37,842 nt of DNA from Clostridium sp. (GCA_031292145.1 JARLHR010000224.1:1-37842); one strand, 5' to 3'; positions 1 through 9,071 are shown, counted from the first letter of the stretch. The notes: generated by a model not told the origin, from the letters alone. Program-made: numbers and translations.

Positions 1-398
1 CATTTACATTTTATATTTAATATTTTTTTGTTGTTGTTTGGTGTAATTAGATAATATCATTTTGTCTGAAAATTTAAAATATTAAGTAACTTTAATTTAT
101 GTTTAGTTACTTTAGAATTCTTTGTGTTTTTTTTAACAATTGCATAATCGTTGCAAATAACCGATTACATCGGATTTTTCATTTCAATTTTTTTATCTAT
201 TTTAATTAAGGCACATTAAAGAAAATCATTATTCCATTTGCATAACAATAATACAAATCCATAGAATTTCCCATAACTTTCTCTCATATATCTTAATTTT
301 TCAAATATATTTATAATACAGATTTTTAGTTTTGTTGCTACCTAACTTTGTTTTTATCTAAAATACTAATATTCACATTCATTTGGAGGGCTAATAAT
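1..398. other. Non-coding leading region
   Basis: No convincing gene is seen in these bases. The stretch is extremely AT-rich. Two small hairpins can be drawn: AAGTAAC at 84-90 pairing with GTTACTT at 106-112, and CCGAT at 161-165 pairing with ATCGG at 171-173. It probably holds the 3' end signals of a gene left of the window and the promoter of the membrane protein that starts at 399. No clear -35/-10 pair was found. Confidence 0.5.
161..180 (+). terminator. Weak terminator-like hairpin
   Basis: A 5-bp stem (CCGAT/ATCGG) with a 3-base loop is followed by ATTTTTC. It could end a plus-strand transcript entering from the left. The stem is short, so the call is tentative. Confidence 0.3.
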
Positions 399-947
399 AT
401 GAACAACACTTTTTTTAAACCAACTTTTTGGTTTCTTCTAGGTATCCCTTTTATTTTTTTATTGGGCTCATTTATGCATTTTGCATATAATTTAAGCGAG
501 AAATCAACCTTAATAGGAATCTTTGCTCCTGTTAATGAAAGTATCTGGGAACATTTAAAGCTTTCTGTATACCCAACCTTTCTATGGTATGCACTGGGAT
601 TTTTGTTATTTGAAAATAAAATAAATGTGTATAACTGGTTTACTTGTTGTGTTATTTCAGTTATTACTAGCGCTCTAGTAGTAGTATCATTTTATTACAC
701 TTATACTGGCGCTTTAGGAATACACTCTTTATTTCTTGATATCTTTTCATTATTCTTAGGACTTCTAATTGCTCAAGTCCTATCTCTTCATATTTATAAG
801 TATTCTGATATAGGAATATTGCTTTTTTGTTTATCTGTATTTATAAGTTTAATAATATTTATTACTTTTACTAAATTCACCTTTTCCCCTCCTAAATTAC
901 CAATATTTATGGATCCTGTAACTCAACAGTATGGTATTCAAAAGTAA
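399..947 (+). CDS. Small integral membrane protein, DUF6512-like
   Basis: A 182-residue hydrophobic protein with about five predicted membrane segments. The open frame extends to 348, but the ATG at 399 is preceded by a good ribosome binding site (GGAGGG, 385-390), so it is chosen. The early region carries an HFAYNLSE segment followed by APVNESIWEHLKL, a pattern I associate with the DUF6512 family (an NES.WEH motif near the first membrane segments); the function of that family is not known. The gene stands alone, convergent with the histidine kinase gene, and the two share a bidirectional terminator at 1001-1050. The family assignment is from memory of the motif and is moderately sure; membrane location is clear. 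Confidence 0.65.
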   Translation: MNNTFFKPTFWFLLGIPFIFLLGSFMHFAYNLSEKSTLIGIFAPVNESIWEHLKLSVYPTFLWYALGFLLFENKINVYNWFTCCVISVITSALVVVSFYYTYTGALGIHSLFLDIFSLFLGLLIAQVLSLHIYKYSDIGILLFCLSVFISLIIFITFTKFTFSPPKLPIFMDPVTQQYGIQK

Positions 948-1000
948 AATATAAATTAATATTATACAACTCAAAGAACTTTAATTTGTTTTTGTTGTCA

Positions 1001-1050
1001 AAAACGGCTATAAAAAACAGAAGTTTAATATCTGTTTTCATAGCCGTTTT
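1001..1050. terminator. Bidirectional rho-independent terminator
   Basis: AAAACGGCTAT at 1001-1011 pairs with ATAGCCGTTTT at 1040-1050, with further partial pairing inside (ACAG/CTGT). A-rich and T-rich flanks allow termination in both directions, which fits the convergent genes on either side. Confidence 0.8.
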
Positions 1051-1052
1051 AA

Positions 1053-2297
1053 TTAATAATCCATAAAACTAATAACAAAACTAGTTCCTTTACCTTCCTC
1101 ACTTAAAAGTTTAATTTCTCCACCTTGTTCTTCAATAATACTTTTAGCTAATGATAATCCAATTCCTATACTCTTAGGATTTACGCTATTTTCACCTTTA
1201 TAGAATCTTTTAAAAATTTTATCTTGTATCTCCTTAGGAATACCGCTTCCATTATCTTTAATAAATATTTTATTAATAAGCTTTCCTTTGCATACTTCTA
1301 TTATAATTTCTCCATTTTTCGAAGTATGCTCAATAGCATTCTTTACAATGTTTGATATAGCCTCAGCTAGCCATTGCCTATCATGCTTAATTCCTGTATC
1401 TAAATCTCCACATACTATTAAAGATTGATTTTTATTTTTAGCTGCTTCCTTTAATGAAGATATTGCCATTTCTATAGTATCCTTTATAGGCTGACATCCA
1501 GTTTTAAAATTAATTACACCAGCCTTAAGTCTTCCAACCTTCAAAAGATTCATTATAAGCCATTCCATTCTTCCAAGCTGTTCTTCACATCTATCTAAAA
1601 AGTTATTTCTATCTTCATAGGGCATATTTTCATTTTCTTTTAATAAATCATTAAACATAATTAAAGATGCAAGAGGTGTTTTTAATTGGTGAGATACATC
1701 GGAAAGAAAATCCTTAAGATAACTTTTTTCTTCTTTTAAGAGTTCAATAGAGTTATTAACCCTATCCCCCATATAATTTAAAGAGGATATCAGTATTGCC
1801 ATATCTCCTTCTTCAAATTTACCTTTAATTCTATTGTATTTGCCCTCTGACATACCTCCTGTCTCTTTTACAATATTATCTACCTGAGAAAATATCCCCT
1901 TTAATTCATTTAAAAATAATATATATATGATTATTATGTAAAACAAAAAAATTGGTATAAAAACTTTTATAATTTCATTAAATACCCCTTGAGTTATATC
2001 ATTACTTGCTAATGATATATTTTCATCATATCCATAAGCTTTTAGCAAGGTTCTTGCCTTTTTTAATTCTTCATCTGATTTTACAGTATAAAAATTTTTA
2101 ATTATATCTTCAGGAGAGTTATTATCTAAAATTTGTGCTAAAATCACAGTATTTTGATTAATTAAAGTTTTGTTAATATTTTTCACAATGTAAAAGGATA
2201 AAGAATATACGCTTATTATTCCTAACAATAATAAAATTATAAACTTACCTGTAATTCTTCTTACCTCTGGATTTACATAAAACCTGCTCAAGCTCAT
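1053..2297 (-). CDS. Sensor histidine kinase (HAMP-type, membrane)
   Basis: A 414-residue membrane sensor kinase. Two transmembrane segments (about 18-38 and 111-131) flank an extracytoplasmic part of roughly 70 residues. After a linker come the H-box (SDVSHQLKTPLASL, phospho-acceptor His203), an N-box near 311-323 (SNIVKNAIEH), a G1 box (DNGSGIP) and a G2 box (GIGLSLAK), so all catalytic motifs are intact. Its start overlaps the response regulator stop by 4 bases (ATGA), which indicates translational coupling. It lies just downstream of an ABC exporter and probably senses the exporter's substrate or envelope stress. The extracytoplasmic loop is longer than in BceS-type intramembrane kinases, so direct ligand sensing is possible. 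Confidence 0.93.
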   Translation of the reverse strand: MSLSRFYVNPEVRRITGKFIILLLLGIISVYSLSFYIVKNINKTLINQNTVILAQILDNNSPEDIIKNFYTVKSDEELKKARTLLKAYGYDENISLASNDITQGVFNEIIKVFIPIFLFYIIIIYILFLNELKGIFSQVDNIVKETGGMSEGKYNRIKGKFEEGDMAILISSLNYMGDRVNNSIELLKEEKSYLKDFLSDVSHQLKTPLASLIMFNDLLKENENMPYEDRNNFLDRCEEQLGRMEWLIMNLLKVGRLKAGVINFKTGCQPIKDTIEMAISSLKEAAKNKNQSLIVCGDLDTGIKHDRQWLAEAISNIVKNAIEHTSKNGEIIIEVCKGKLINKIFIKDNGSGIPKEIQDKIFKRFYKGENSVNPKSIGIGLSLAKSIIEEQGGEIKLLSEEGKGTSFVISFMDY

Positions 2298-2983
2298 AAC
2301 TCTTCACCTATCCACTTATAGCCCATTCCTCTTACGGTTTCTATATAAGGTTTGTCTTTATTTTCTTCAAGCTTCTCTCTTAATCTTTTAATATAAACTG
2401 TTAAAGTTTTTTCTTCTATAAAGTCGCCATCTACATCCCAAAGTTTTTGAAGTAATTGGAGTCTAGTAAGTACATTACCTTTATTTTGGAACAATAGTAA
2501 TAGTAATTTATATTCGACGGATGTTAAGACAATCTTTTCATCATTTTTAAACACTTCATACTTTAAGGGAAATATGGTTAAATCTCTATAAATGATTTTA
2601 TTTGAATTTCCATCATCTATTTTCCTTCCTCTTCTTCTTGCGACAGCATTAATTCTGGCAATTAGTTCTCTTACTCTGACTGGCTTAGTTAAATAATCAT
2701 CAGCACCCATATCAAGGCCAAGTACAACATTAACCTCTTCATCACAAGCAGTTAAAAATATTATGGGTGTGTCTTTTTCTATACGAATTTCCTTACAAAG
2801 CTCATAGCCGTTTCCATCTGGTAAAGTTACATCTAATAAAATCATGTCTATTTGTGGTTCTATAAAAGCTTGTCTTGCTTTTCCTAAAGTATTTACGTGA
2901 ATTACTTCAAAGCCTTCATTTTTTAAAGAATATTCTATTCCCATAGCTAAAGTCATATCATCTTCAACCAATAAAATTTTCAT
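2294..2983 (-). CDS. OmpR/PhoB-family response regulator
   Basis: A 229-residue protein with an N-terminal receiver domain (acidic pair D8/D9, phospho-acceptor D51 in LLDVTLPDGNG, Lys100 in YLTKPV) and a C-terminal winged-helix DNA-binding domain ending in TVRGMGYKW. The open frame runs 15 codons further upstream, but the ATG at 2983 follows a strong AGGAGGG site and begins the canonical MKILLVEDD, so it is chosen. It is translationally coupled to the kinase and preceded by its own promoter (3056-3084), so the regulator-kinase pair can be transcribed apart from the ABC genes. The likely target is the adjacent exporter operon; this is inferred from position. Confidence 0.93.
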   Translation of the reverse strand: MKILLVEDDMTLAMGIEYSLKNEGFEVIHVNTLGKARQAFIEPQIDMILLDVTLPDGNGYELCKEIRIEKDTPIIFLTACDEEVNVVLGLDMGADDYLTKPVRVRELIARINAVARRRGRKIDDGNSNKIIYRDLTIFPLKYEVFKNDEKIVLTSVEYKLLLLLFQNKGNVLTRLQLLQKLWDVDGDFIEEKTLTVYIKRLREKLEENKDKPYIETVRGMGYKWIGEEL

Positions 2984-3007
2984 GTTCCCTCCTGCATAAA
3001 TGGAATT

Positions 3008-3045
3008 AGGCATATTAAGGATAAACATTAAACCAAAATATGCCT
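3008..3045 (-). promoter_or_regulatory. 5' leader hairpin AGGCATAT-N22-ATATGCCT
   Basis: AGGCATAT at 3008-3015 is the perfect inverted repeat of ATATGCCT at 3038-3045, with a 22-base loop. It lies between the putative -10 (3056-3061) and the ribosome binding site of the response regulator, so the mRNA would begin with this hairpin. An identical 8-bp stem with a loop of exactly the same length occurs in the rsgA leader (33980-34017). Confidence 0.5.
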
Positions 3046-3055
3046 TTTAAAATAT

Positions 3056-3084
3056 ATTATACCGTAAACAAAAACTATTTTAAA
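3056..3084 (-). promoter_or_regulatory. Promoter of the two-component operon
   Basis: Read on the minus strand, TATAAT (3061-3056) follows a weak -35 TTTAAA (3084-3079) at 17 bases. The perfect -10 in the gap between the permease and the regulator suggests internal transcription of the regulator-kinase pair. Confidence 0.5.
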
Positions 3085-3093
3085 CTTATCCCC

Positions 3094-5655
3094 CTATTCT
3101 TCATCACTTATTCCTTCAACAATTGTAAGTTTTTCAATTCTCTTCAAAGGTGCTAGAGTTGAAATATAAGTCACTAAAATTGCACATACTATAGATAATA
3201 GAAATGGTATAACTCCAAATTTATATTTTATTTCGACAATTCCTCCACCAGCTCGAATTAATACTGCTAAAAGTATAGCTGAACCAATTCCTCCTAATAT
3301 AGCTGATATTATTCCATATAGAGTTCCTTCTAACATTACACTTTTCTTCAGCTGTTTTTCTGTCATTCCAATAGCCTTAAGTGTTGAGAATTCCTTCTTT
3401 CTTAATAATAAATTTGTAGAAATAGTATTAAATATATTAACTACAGATATTGCTGTAATTATAATTATAAAGCAATAAACAAAGAATGAAACTTGCTTGT
3501 ATATTTGATCAAATTTATCCATGCTTTCTTTACTATCATCGTACCGATATTTATTAGATGTTTTTGTACTCTGAAAATATTCTCCAGCCTGTTCCCTATC
3601 CTTGTCATTATCATAGTCAAAATAAATTGTTGTAGGATCAGAATTTCCTAGTAATGTATTACTTAAGTCTTCGTTGACAATCATTCCTATTCTAGAGCTG
3701 CTAGATCCAGAGAAAGGCTCTTTATTAGCAATTGCTATAACAGGCAATTCGTAGAATTCTCCATTATTTATAGCAGTTTTGATTTCATTTTCTCTTCTAT
3801 TATTCCATTCTTTTAAACTTATACTTTTATCTTCTTTGCTACCAAACTCAGCATAACTTTTTAATTTTGGTATTTTAATTTTATCTCCAACTTTATAGTT
3901 TGTAGCATTAACAGTTTCCAATTTCCCAGCACTATTTCTTATTTGACAGTCTTCAATAAGAATCACTCCGCCATTTTTTAATGCTGTTTCATCAAATTTA
4001 CCATCTATAATATATTTATCTATAATTTTAAAATTTTCAACCTTTCCTGAAATTAAACTTATTCTATCATACTTGGTATAATTTAAATTTTTATAGGTTT
4101 CATCATCAAGATTATTTTTAGTTTTTGCTGCAAAATCATTATTAACAAATTTATTTTCAATAATTAAATCTATATCTACTTTTTTATACAGAAACATATT
4201 CTTTAAGAAATTCTTATTTTTTAGTTCCTCAATTTCATCTTTTGAAAAAGTTTCTGCAGCATCATTTTCGCCTAAACTTGCTTCATAAGCTTGGTTTAAA
4301 AATTGTTGTGAAACTGATTGTTTTGCAAAATCTATAAATCCATAAAACACATTAAACATTATTATAGAAATTGTTAACGCCAATACTGTAACAATAAATC
4401 TAAAAGGAGTTCTTCTAATATTTTTATAAGCAATACTTCCTTCTACTCCAAATAATTTTGATATTATTCTGCCTTTTCGTCTTTTAAGCTTACCTATTTT
4501 AATTTCATTTCTGTTTCTCATAGCATCAACTGCTGATACTCTTTTTCCTTTGAAGGCTGGTCCAAGCAAAGATAAAAAAATAGTAATAGCAACTAGACCT
4601 AATGTAATTAATACAACTATTGGATAAAAATCCACTTTAAAATTCTCTAAATTCATAAGTTGATTACCAATAAATAACTTTATACCGAATTTAAGTGATA
4701 TAAAGCCTATTATACAGCCTATGGGAAATGCAATTGATCCCATTAAGAATCCTTCTTTAAAAACTATTCTCATAATTTGCTTTGGTGTAGCTCCTATAGC
4801 CTTAAGTATTCCAAAATATCTAATTCTCTCAATAACTGATATGTTAAACGAATTAAATATTACTATTATTGTACTTACCATTATTACTGCCAACACAAAT
4901 ATAATTATATTCTGTATAGCAGCAGTATCATAAGCATTCCTACCATTTCCAGTTAAATAAAGTAGATCACTATTATCGAGTTTTGTGTTATCGTTAACTT
5001 TTATATTAGCATCTGAAATCACATTATTAATTATCTTTTGCTTATTATTTTCGCTTTTTAAATTTACCGCTACATCATATTTATAATTCTTATCTAATTT
5101 GCTATTATCAAAGTATGAGTATATAACAATTCCACTATAATATTTCGGTTCAGATATTCCTACTATTTTAAACTTCTTATTTTCTCCTGCTTTACTTTCT
5201 AATGATAAAGCATCACCAACTTCGACCTTAAGATTTTTTTCAGTATAGGTATCTATTATCACTTCTTCAGAATTTGTTGGAGTATTTCCTTCAATTACTT
5301 TATAAGTATACATCCTTTTAAAATAATCTTTATCAACATAATTAACATATACATCCTTATCATCTTTCCCTTTTAATATATATCCACTATCATCATTTCT
5401 AACAATAGCTGAATTTTTAATTTCTGCATTATTAATTACCTTCTCCGCTTCTTCACTGCTTAAATGATTTAATCTAAATTCATAATCACCATCATTATGC
5501 TTGATATTTTCAATCATGGCATCTCTGAAGCTTAATAGAAAAGTACCGATTGCAAATATTAAAATTGTAGCTAAAACTATTCCCATAATTGTTAAAGTTG
5601 TTCTTTTCTTATTTTGTTTCATATATCTTAATGATATTTCACTATAATTCTTCAT
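3094..5655 (-). CDS. ABC transporter permease, double FtsX domain
   Basis: An 853-residue permease made of two tandem MacB/FtsX-like halves. The first half has a membrane helix at about 23-45, an extracytoplasmic domain to about 243, and three helices between about 247 and 370. The second repeats the plan, with a helix at about 418-440, a larger external domain (about 450-725) and three C-terminal helices. Each half carries the typical ILKAIGA/TLKAIGM coupling segment after its second helix. Eight helices in this arrangement differ from the 10-helix BceB type, so the system resembles MacB/YknZ/SalY-like exporters of peptides or lipids. The gene starts 10 bases after the ATPase stop and forms an operon with it. 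Export of an antimicrobial peptide or envelope component is inferred from family and from the linked two-component system. Confidence 0.88.
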   Translation of the reverse strand: MKNYSEISLRYMKQNKKRTTLTIMGIVLATILIFAIGTFLLSFRDAMIENIKHNDGDYEFRLNHLSSEEAEKVINNAEIKNSAIVRNDDSGYILKGKDDKDVYVNYVDKDYFKRMYTYKVIEGNTPTNSEEVIIDTYTEKNLKVEVGDALSLESKAGENKKFKIVGISEPKYYSGIVIYSYFDNSKLDKNYKYDVAVNLKSENNKQKIINNVISDANIKVNDNTKLDNSDLLYLTGNGRNAYDTAAIQNIIIFVLAVIMVSTIIVIFNSFNISVIERIRYFGILKAIGATPKQIMRIVFKEGFLMGSIAFPIGCIIGFISLKFGIKLFIGNQLMNLENFKVDFYPIVVLITLGLVAITIFLSLLGPAFKGKRVSAVDAMRNRNEIKIGKLKRRKGRIISKLFGVEGSIAYKNIRRTPFRFIVTVLALTISIIMFNVFYGFIDFAKQSVSQQFLNQAYEASLGENDAAETFSKDEIEELKNKNFLKNMFLYKKVDIDLIIENKFVNNDFAAKTKNNLDDETYKNLNYTKYDRISLISGKVENFKIIDKYIIDGKFDETALKNGGVILIEDCQIRNSAGKLETVNATNYKVGDKIKIPKLKSYAEFGSKEDKSISLKEWNNRRENEIKTAINNGEFYELPVIAIANKEPFSGSSSSRIGMIVNEDLSNTLLGNSDPTTIYFDYDNDKDREQAGEYFQSTKTSNKYRYDDSKESMDKFDQIYKQVSFFVYCFIIIITAISVVNIFNTISTNLLLRKKEFSTLKAIGMTEKQLKKSVMLEGTLYGIISAILGGIGSAILLAVLIRAGGGIVEIKYKFGVIPFLLSIVCAILVTYISTLAPLKRIEKLTIVEGISDEE

Positions 5656-5665
5656 GAGCTGCCTC

Positions 5666-6331
5666 CTATTTAACTACTTTACCATCTTTTATTCTAACTA
5701 TCCTATCAGCATTTTCAGCAATAGATAAATCATGAGTTATAATAATAGCTGTTTGATTATATTTTCTAATAGAAAGCTTTAACATCTCCATGATTTCCTT
5801 TGAAGTTTCACTATCCAAGTTTCCTGTTGGTTCATCTGCTAGAATTATAGCCGGCTTATTAATTAAAGCCCTTGCTAATGCCACTCTTTGCTGCTGTCCA
5901 CCTGAAAGTTCTGAAGGTAAATGATTTAATCTGTCTTCTAAACCAAGAGTTTTTATTAAATCCTTAAAATATTCCTCATCTACTTTTTGATGATCTAAAA
6001 GTGCTGGCATCTTTATATTTTCTTCTACAGATAAAACTGGAATTAAATTAAAGGATTGAAACATAAAACCTATCTTCCTTCTTCTAAAGATAGCTAAATT
6101 TGCCTCATTTAACTTATATATATCTTCATTATCAACAATCACTCTTCCAGATGTAGGGCTGTCCACGCCTCCAATTTGATGAAGCAAAGTACTCTTACCA
6201 GATCCACTAGCTCCAACTACTGCTACAAATTCTCTCTTATTTACTTCAATATTAACATTATCTAACGCAATAACATTGTTATCTTTTTTTCCATAAATTT
6301 TACTTAAGTTTTCTGTTTTTATAATAACCAT
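5666..6331 (-). CDS. ABC transporter ATP-binding protein (MacB/LolD type)
   Basis: A 221-residue ATPase with all motifs: Walker A GASGSGKST (40-48), Q-loop in MFQSFNLIPVLS, signature LSGGQQQRVALARAL, Walker B with ILADEPTGNLDS, and the switch His in IIITHD. The frame is open 23 codons further upstream, but the ATG at 6331 is preceded by a GGGGGGAAAG site and starts at the conserved domain edge. It is the first gene of the exporter operon and energises the adjacent double-FtsX permease. A terminator upstream (6428-6466) separates it from the isomerase gene. Confidence 0.93.
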   Translation of the reverse strand: MVIIKTENLSKIYGKKDNNVIALDNVNIEVNKREFVAVVGASGSGKSTLLHQIGGVDSPTSGRVIVDNEDIYKLNEANLAIFRRRKIGFMFQSFNLIPVLSVEENIKMPALLDHQKVDEEYFKDLIKTLGLEDRLNHLPSELSGGQQQRVALARALINKPAIILADEPTGNLDSETSKEIMEMLKLSIRKYNQTAIIITHDLSIAENADRIVRIKDGKVVK

Positions 6332-6419
6332 TTTTCTTTCCCCCCGTTGTTCACTATAATTATATAATAAAGTTAAATTATTACTATATGGTTTAATCAT
6401 TTATGACAATTTTGTAATA

Positions 6420-6466
6420 AACAAAAAAAATAGCAGTTCCCATCAATATTGAGAATCTGCTATTTT
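6420..6466 (-). terminator. Rho-independent terminator of the RpiB-family gene
   Basis: On the minus strand AAAATAGCAGATTCTC pairs imperfectly with GGGAACTGCTATTTT and is followed by a run of eight T. It lies just after the isomerase stop codon at 6480. Confidence 0.8.
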
Positions 6467-6479
6467 ATAATCTATGCTT

Positions 6480-6950
6480 TTATATTTCAGATAACTTCTT
6501 TAAATGTTTTTCTGAAATTTCTTTTACCTTATTTACGCGTCTTGCGTATTTTTCAACATCTCCTGCATGGTCAATAGTCATCCATGTCTTAACAATTTCC
6601 ATTGCAATTGCTGAACCAATTATCTTGCCACCAATACAAAGTACATTCGTATCAGAATGTTCACGTGCTAAACTTGCACAAAATGGATCCTGACAAACAG
6701 CTGCATATATTCCATATATCTTATTTGCAATCATAGCACTACCATAACCAACTCCATCTACAAATATTCCTCTGTCAGCTTTTCCTTCTGCAACTGCCAT
6801 TGATGCTGGATAAATATAATCTGGTAAATCACAAGCATCTTCATTATGAGTTCCAAAATCTATTACCTCATGTCCTTGTGATTCTAAATATGCTTTTATT
6901 TCTTCCTTTAAGTTAAATCCTGCATGATCATTTGCCATAGCTATTTTCAT
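6480..6950 (-). CDS. RpiB/LacA/LacB-family sugar-phosphate isomerase, altered active site
   Basis: A 156-residue protein of the RpiB/LacAB fold. Asp8-His9 (NDHAGF), the anion-hole and phosphate loop (GVGYGSAMIANK, about 66-77) and the AREHSD segment (His98) are all present. In RpiB the loop normally reads GILICGTGIG, and its Cys acts as the base in the E. coli enzyme; here the same place reads GIFVDGVGYG, so Asp65 replaces the Cys. Mycobacterial RpiB uses an acidic base at a different site, so loss of the Cys need not mean loss of activity. Ribose-5-phosphate isomerase is therefore not certain; another aldose/ketose phosphate may be the substrate. A GGAGG site precedes the ATG. The gene is monocistronic. 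Confidence 0.8.
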   Translation of the reverse strand: MKIAMANDHAGFNLKEEIKAYLESQGHEVIDFGTHNEDACDLPDYIYPASMAVAEGKADRGIFVDGVGYGSAMIANKIYGIYAAVCQDPFCASLAREHSDTNVLCIGGKIIGSAIAMEIVKTWMTIDHAGDVEKYARRVNKVKEISEKHLKKLSEI

Positions 6951-7095
6951 AATATACCTCCAAGTTATATATCATTGTTATACTCTTATTGATAATTCCA
7001 AGTAGTTTTATATTTTTTCAATAACTCAAACTACCCTAAAAGTATAACATAGATATTTAATTATTAATATATTTCTCAAAATCAATTCTATATAA

Positions 7096-7737
7096 TTATG
7101 ATATTTTTATTTCCTTTGATATACTTTTTCTTTTAGAATACCATTTAGGGAACATGATAGAAAAAGCTATCATAAGAGGAGTTGAAATATTTCCATACGA
7201 AGTACTTATAGTATAATAAGTGCTTACTGATACAGAATTCAATAATATAATTCTTATTGCTGCTTGGCTAACAGTTAAAACACCCCATGCTATAGAAAGG
7301 AATCTACAAGTTGATTTAAATTTAAGACTATTTTTTATCTCTTCAGAAGCATTTTTTAAATAACTTTGTTCAATTATTATTTGAATTAGTGATCTTTTAA
7401 AAAACAAAGATCCAAAGAACATAATAGCAAGTAAAATGTCTTGCACTATTGGAGCTACTAAATAGAATGCAGGATTTTTTGAAACAATAGTTCCAATTAA
7501 TCCAATTCCAGCAAAAGCTGCACTCATTACTGCAAGAGCATTTAGCTTATGATCTTTAATATAATTGACACAGACTCCCCCTATGCTCCACACTCCTGAT
7601 AATACTATTCCTTCAAAAGTCATTCCATACTTATCTAATATTGAAAAAATTAAAATAGGAATTATAGCACTTACAACAAAATCCTTATTAAACACATTCT
7701 TGATTACTGAATTATTTCTATTTGACATCTTTTCCAT
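7096..7737 (-). CDS. Integral membrane protein, VC0807-like
   Basis: A 213-residue membrane protein with about five or six hydrophobic segments and a basic C-terminus (FPKWYSKRKS). The frame opens at 7764, but the AAGGGGG site near 7745-7751 sits about 8 bases before the ATG at 7737, so that start is preferred over the ATG at 7743. The pattern of short paired helices resembles the VC0807 family of unknown function; the assignment is tentative. It lies 17 bases after the flavoprotein gene and is the last member of the PadR-controlled operon, so it may act with the flavoprotein or be a detoxification partner. Confidence 0.65.
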   Translation of the reverse strand: MEKMSNRNNSVIKNVFNKDFVVSAIIPILIFSILDKYGMTFEGIVLSGVWSIGGVCVNYIKDHKLNALAVMSAAFAGIGLIGTIVSKNPAFYLVAPIVQDILLAIMFFGSLFFKRSLIQIIIEQSYLKNASEEIKNSLKFKSTCRFLSIAWGVLTVSQAAIRIILLNSVSVSTYYTISTSYGNISTPLMIAFSIMFPKWYSKRKSISKEIKIS

Positions 7738-7754
7738 TATCATTTCCCCCTTAA

Positions 7755-8456
7755 TTATTCCCAACTTGCATTTGCATTTTTAATATAAATTTCTGGATCA
7801 ATAACATCTTTATCAAGTATTGCTTGAGTCTCATCAGTTATGTGTCCTAATGTTACTACTTCTTTTCCTGCATTTTTTAATGCTAAAATATATGGCTCAA
7901 ATATTTCTTTTAACATATCATGACTTTTTACTCCTCCAAGTACTCCTCCTTGTCCAAACAGTATAGCTCCTGATAAATTTCCTTTTGTCATAACATTAAA
8001 AGTTTCTAATAGTCCTAAAAAATTATATTCTCCTGGAAAACCACAACTTGAAATCAAAACATTCTTAGTTGGAGATTCTTTTTGATAGCGTGTAGGATGA
8101 GTATATTTATCACCAACTTTTATTATTTCTCGTTTGCATAATGGAAGCTTGCGATCCATGAAGTCTTTCATTATACCTGTAACTGTAAAATAATATAATG
8201 GTGTAGCATAAACCATTATATCTACCTGTGATACTTTAATAAGCAATTCTTCCATATCATCTTTATGGATGCACTTTCCTGGAGTTTTAGTCCAACAAGT
8301 AAAGCATCCTATGCAATGATTTATATTTTTATCCTTGAGATATATTGTTTCTATTTCCGCTCCTGCTTCTTCACAACCTTTAAGAAATTGTTCTAAAAGT
8401 ACTTCTGTATTACCATTAGCCCCTCTTGGACTTCCATTTATAGCTAAAACCTTCAT
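7755..8456 (-). CDS. NADPH-dependent FMN reductase / iron-sulfur flavoprotein-like
   Basis: A 233-residue flavodoxin-fold oxidoreductase. The N-terminal MKVLAINGSPRGANGNTE is the FMN phosphate-binding loop. A cysteine cluster follows (CIGCFTCW then GKCIHKDDM, about residues 49-65), which resembles the iron-sulfur flavoprotein subgroup (CxxCxxC plus a fourth Cys). ATPLYYFTVTGIMKDFMDR is the usual isoalloxazine-contacting segment. A GAGGTGA ribosome binding site precedes the ATG. It is the second gene of an operon headed by a PadR repressor, an arrangement typical of inducible reductases for quinones, nitro compounds or other electrophiles; the actual substrate cannot be read from the sequence. 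Confidence 0.88.
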   Translation of the reverse strand: MKVLAINGSPRGANGNTEVLLEQFLKGCEEAGAEIETIYLKDKNINHCIGCFTCWTKTPGKCIHKDDMEELLIKVSQVDIMVYATPLYYFTVTGIMKDFMDRKLPLCKREIIKVGDKYTHPTRYQKESPTKNVLISSCGFPGEYNFLGLLETFNVMTKGNLSGAILFGQGGVLGGVKSHDMLKEIFEPYILALKNAGKEVVTLGHITDETQAILDKDVIDPEIYIKNANASWE

Positions 8457-8503
8457 TTATATCACCTCATCATAATATTTTATATACTTAACATTTAATT
8501 TTA

Positions 8504-9061
8504 TTAATCATCTATACCTTCTAATACTTTCATAGTCTCTTCACACCATTTTATTTTTCCCTCTTCATCTTGCTTTCCATATTGAAGAGTAATGCGCGAT
8601 AATGCTAAATTCTTCTTATCCCCCTTAATTATTCCTGAACTAAATAAATTATCAATTTCTAAATACTTTTGAAGATTTTTTTCACATTCTTCTTTAATTT
8701 CTCTAATTCGTTCAATAATATTTTTTACTGGTATATCTTTTGATAAAAATATTTTTAATAATAGTTCTGACCTAACAGGTTGCTTATCTATTGGGAGTAA
8801 GAGCCATTCATTTAACTCGTTTCTTCCTTGTTCAGTTATAGAATAAATATTTTTAGCTGGCCTTCCTTCTGTTTGCTTTACTTCTTTTGTTATTAATCCT
8901 TCTTCATCCATTTTTTGCAGTACAGGATATATATGCCCATAATTTTCATTCCAAAAATGTCCTATACTAGTATCGCAAACTTTCTTAATGTCATACCCAG
9001 AACCTGACATATTATTTAGAATTCCTAAAAGTGCGTATTTTGTTTTATTTACTTTTGCCAT
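8504..9061 (-). CDS. PadR-family transcriptional repressor
   Basis: A 185-residue protein with an N-terminal PadR winged helix (TKYALLGILNNMSGSGYDIK, then HIYPVLQKMDEEGLI and the GRPAKNIYSIT wing) and a C-terminal Vir-type dimerisation helix region. Family members repress their own operon and a linked detoxification gene until an aromatic or hydrophobic ligand binds. Two palindromes and a half-site lie directly upstream (9072-9125), and the half-site reaches the ribosome binding site, so autoregulation is very likely. It heads an operon with the flavoprotein and the VC0807-like membrane protein. Confidence 0.9.
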   Translation of the reverse strand: MAKVNKTKYALLGILNNMSGSGYDIKKVCDTSIGHFWNENYGHIYPVLQKMDEEGLITKEVKQTEGRPAKNIYSITEQGRNELNEWLLLPIDKQPVRSELLLKIFLSKDIPVKNIIERIREIKEECEKNLQKYLEIDNLFSSGIIKGDKKNLALSRITLQYGKQDEEGKIKWCEETMKVLEGIDD

Positions 9062-9071
9062 TTGAATTCAC

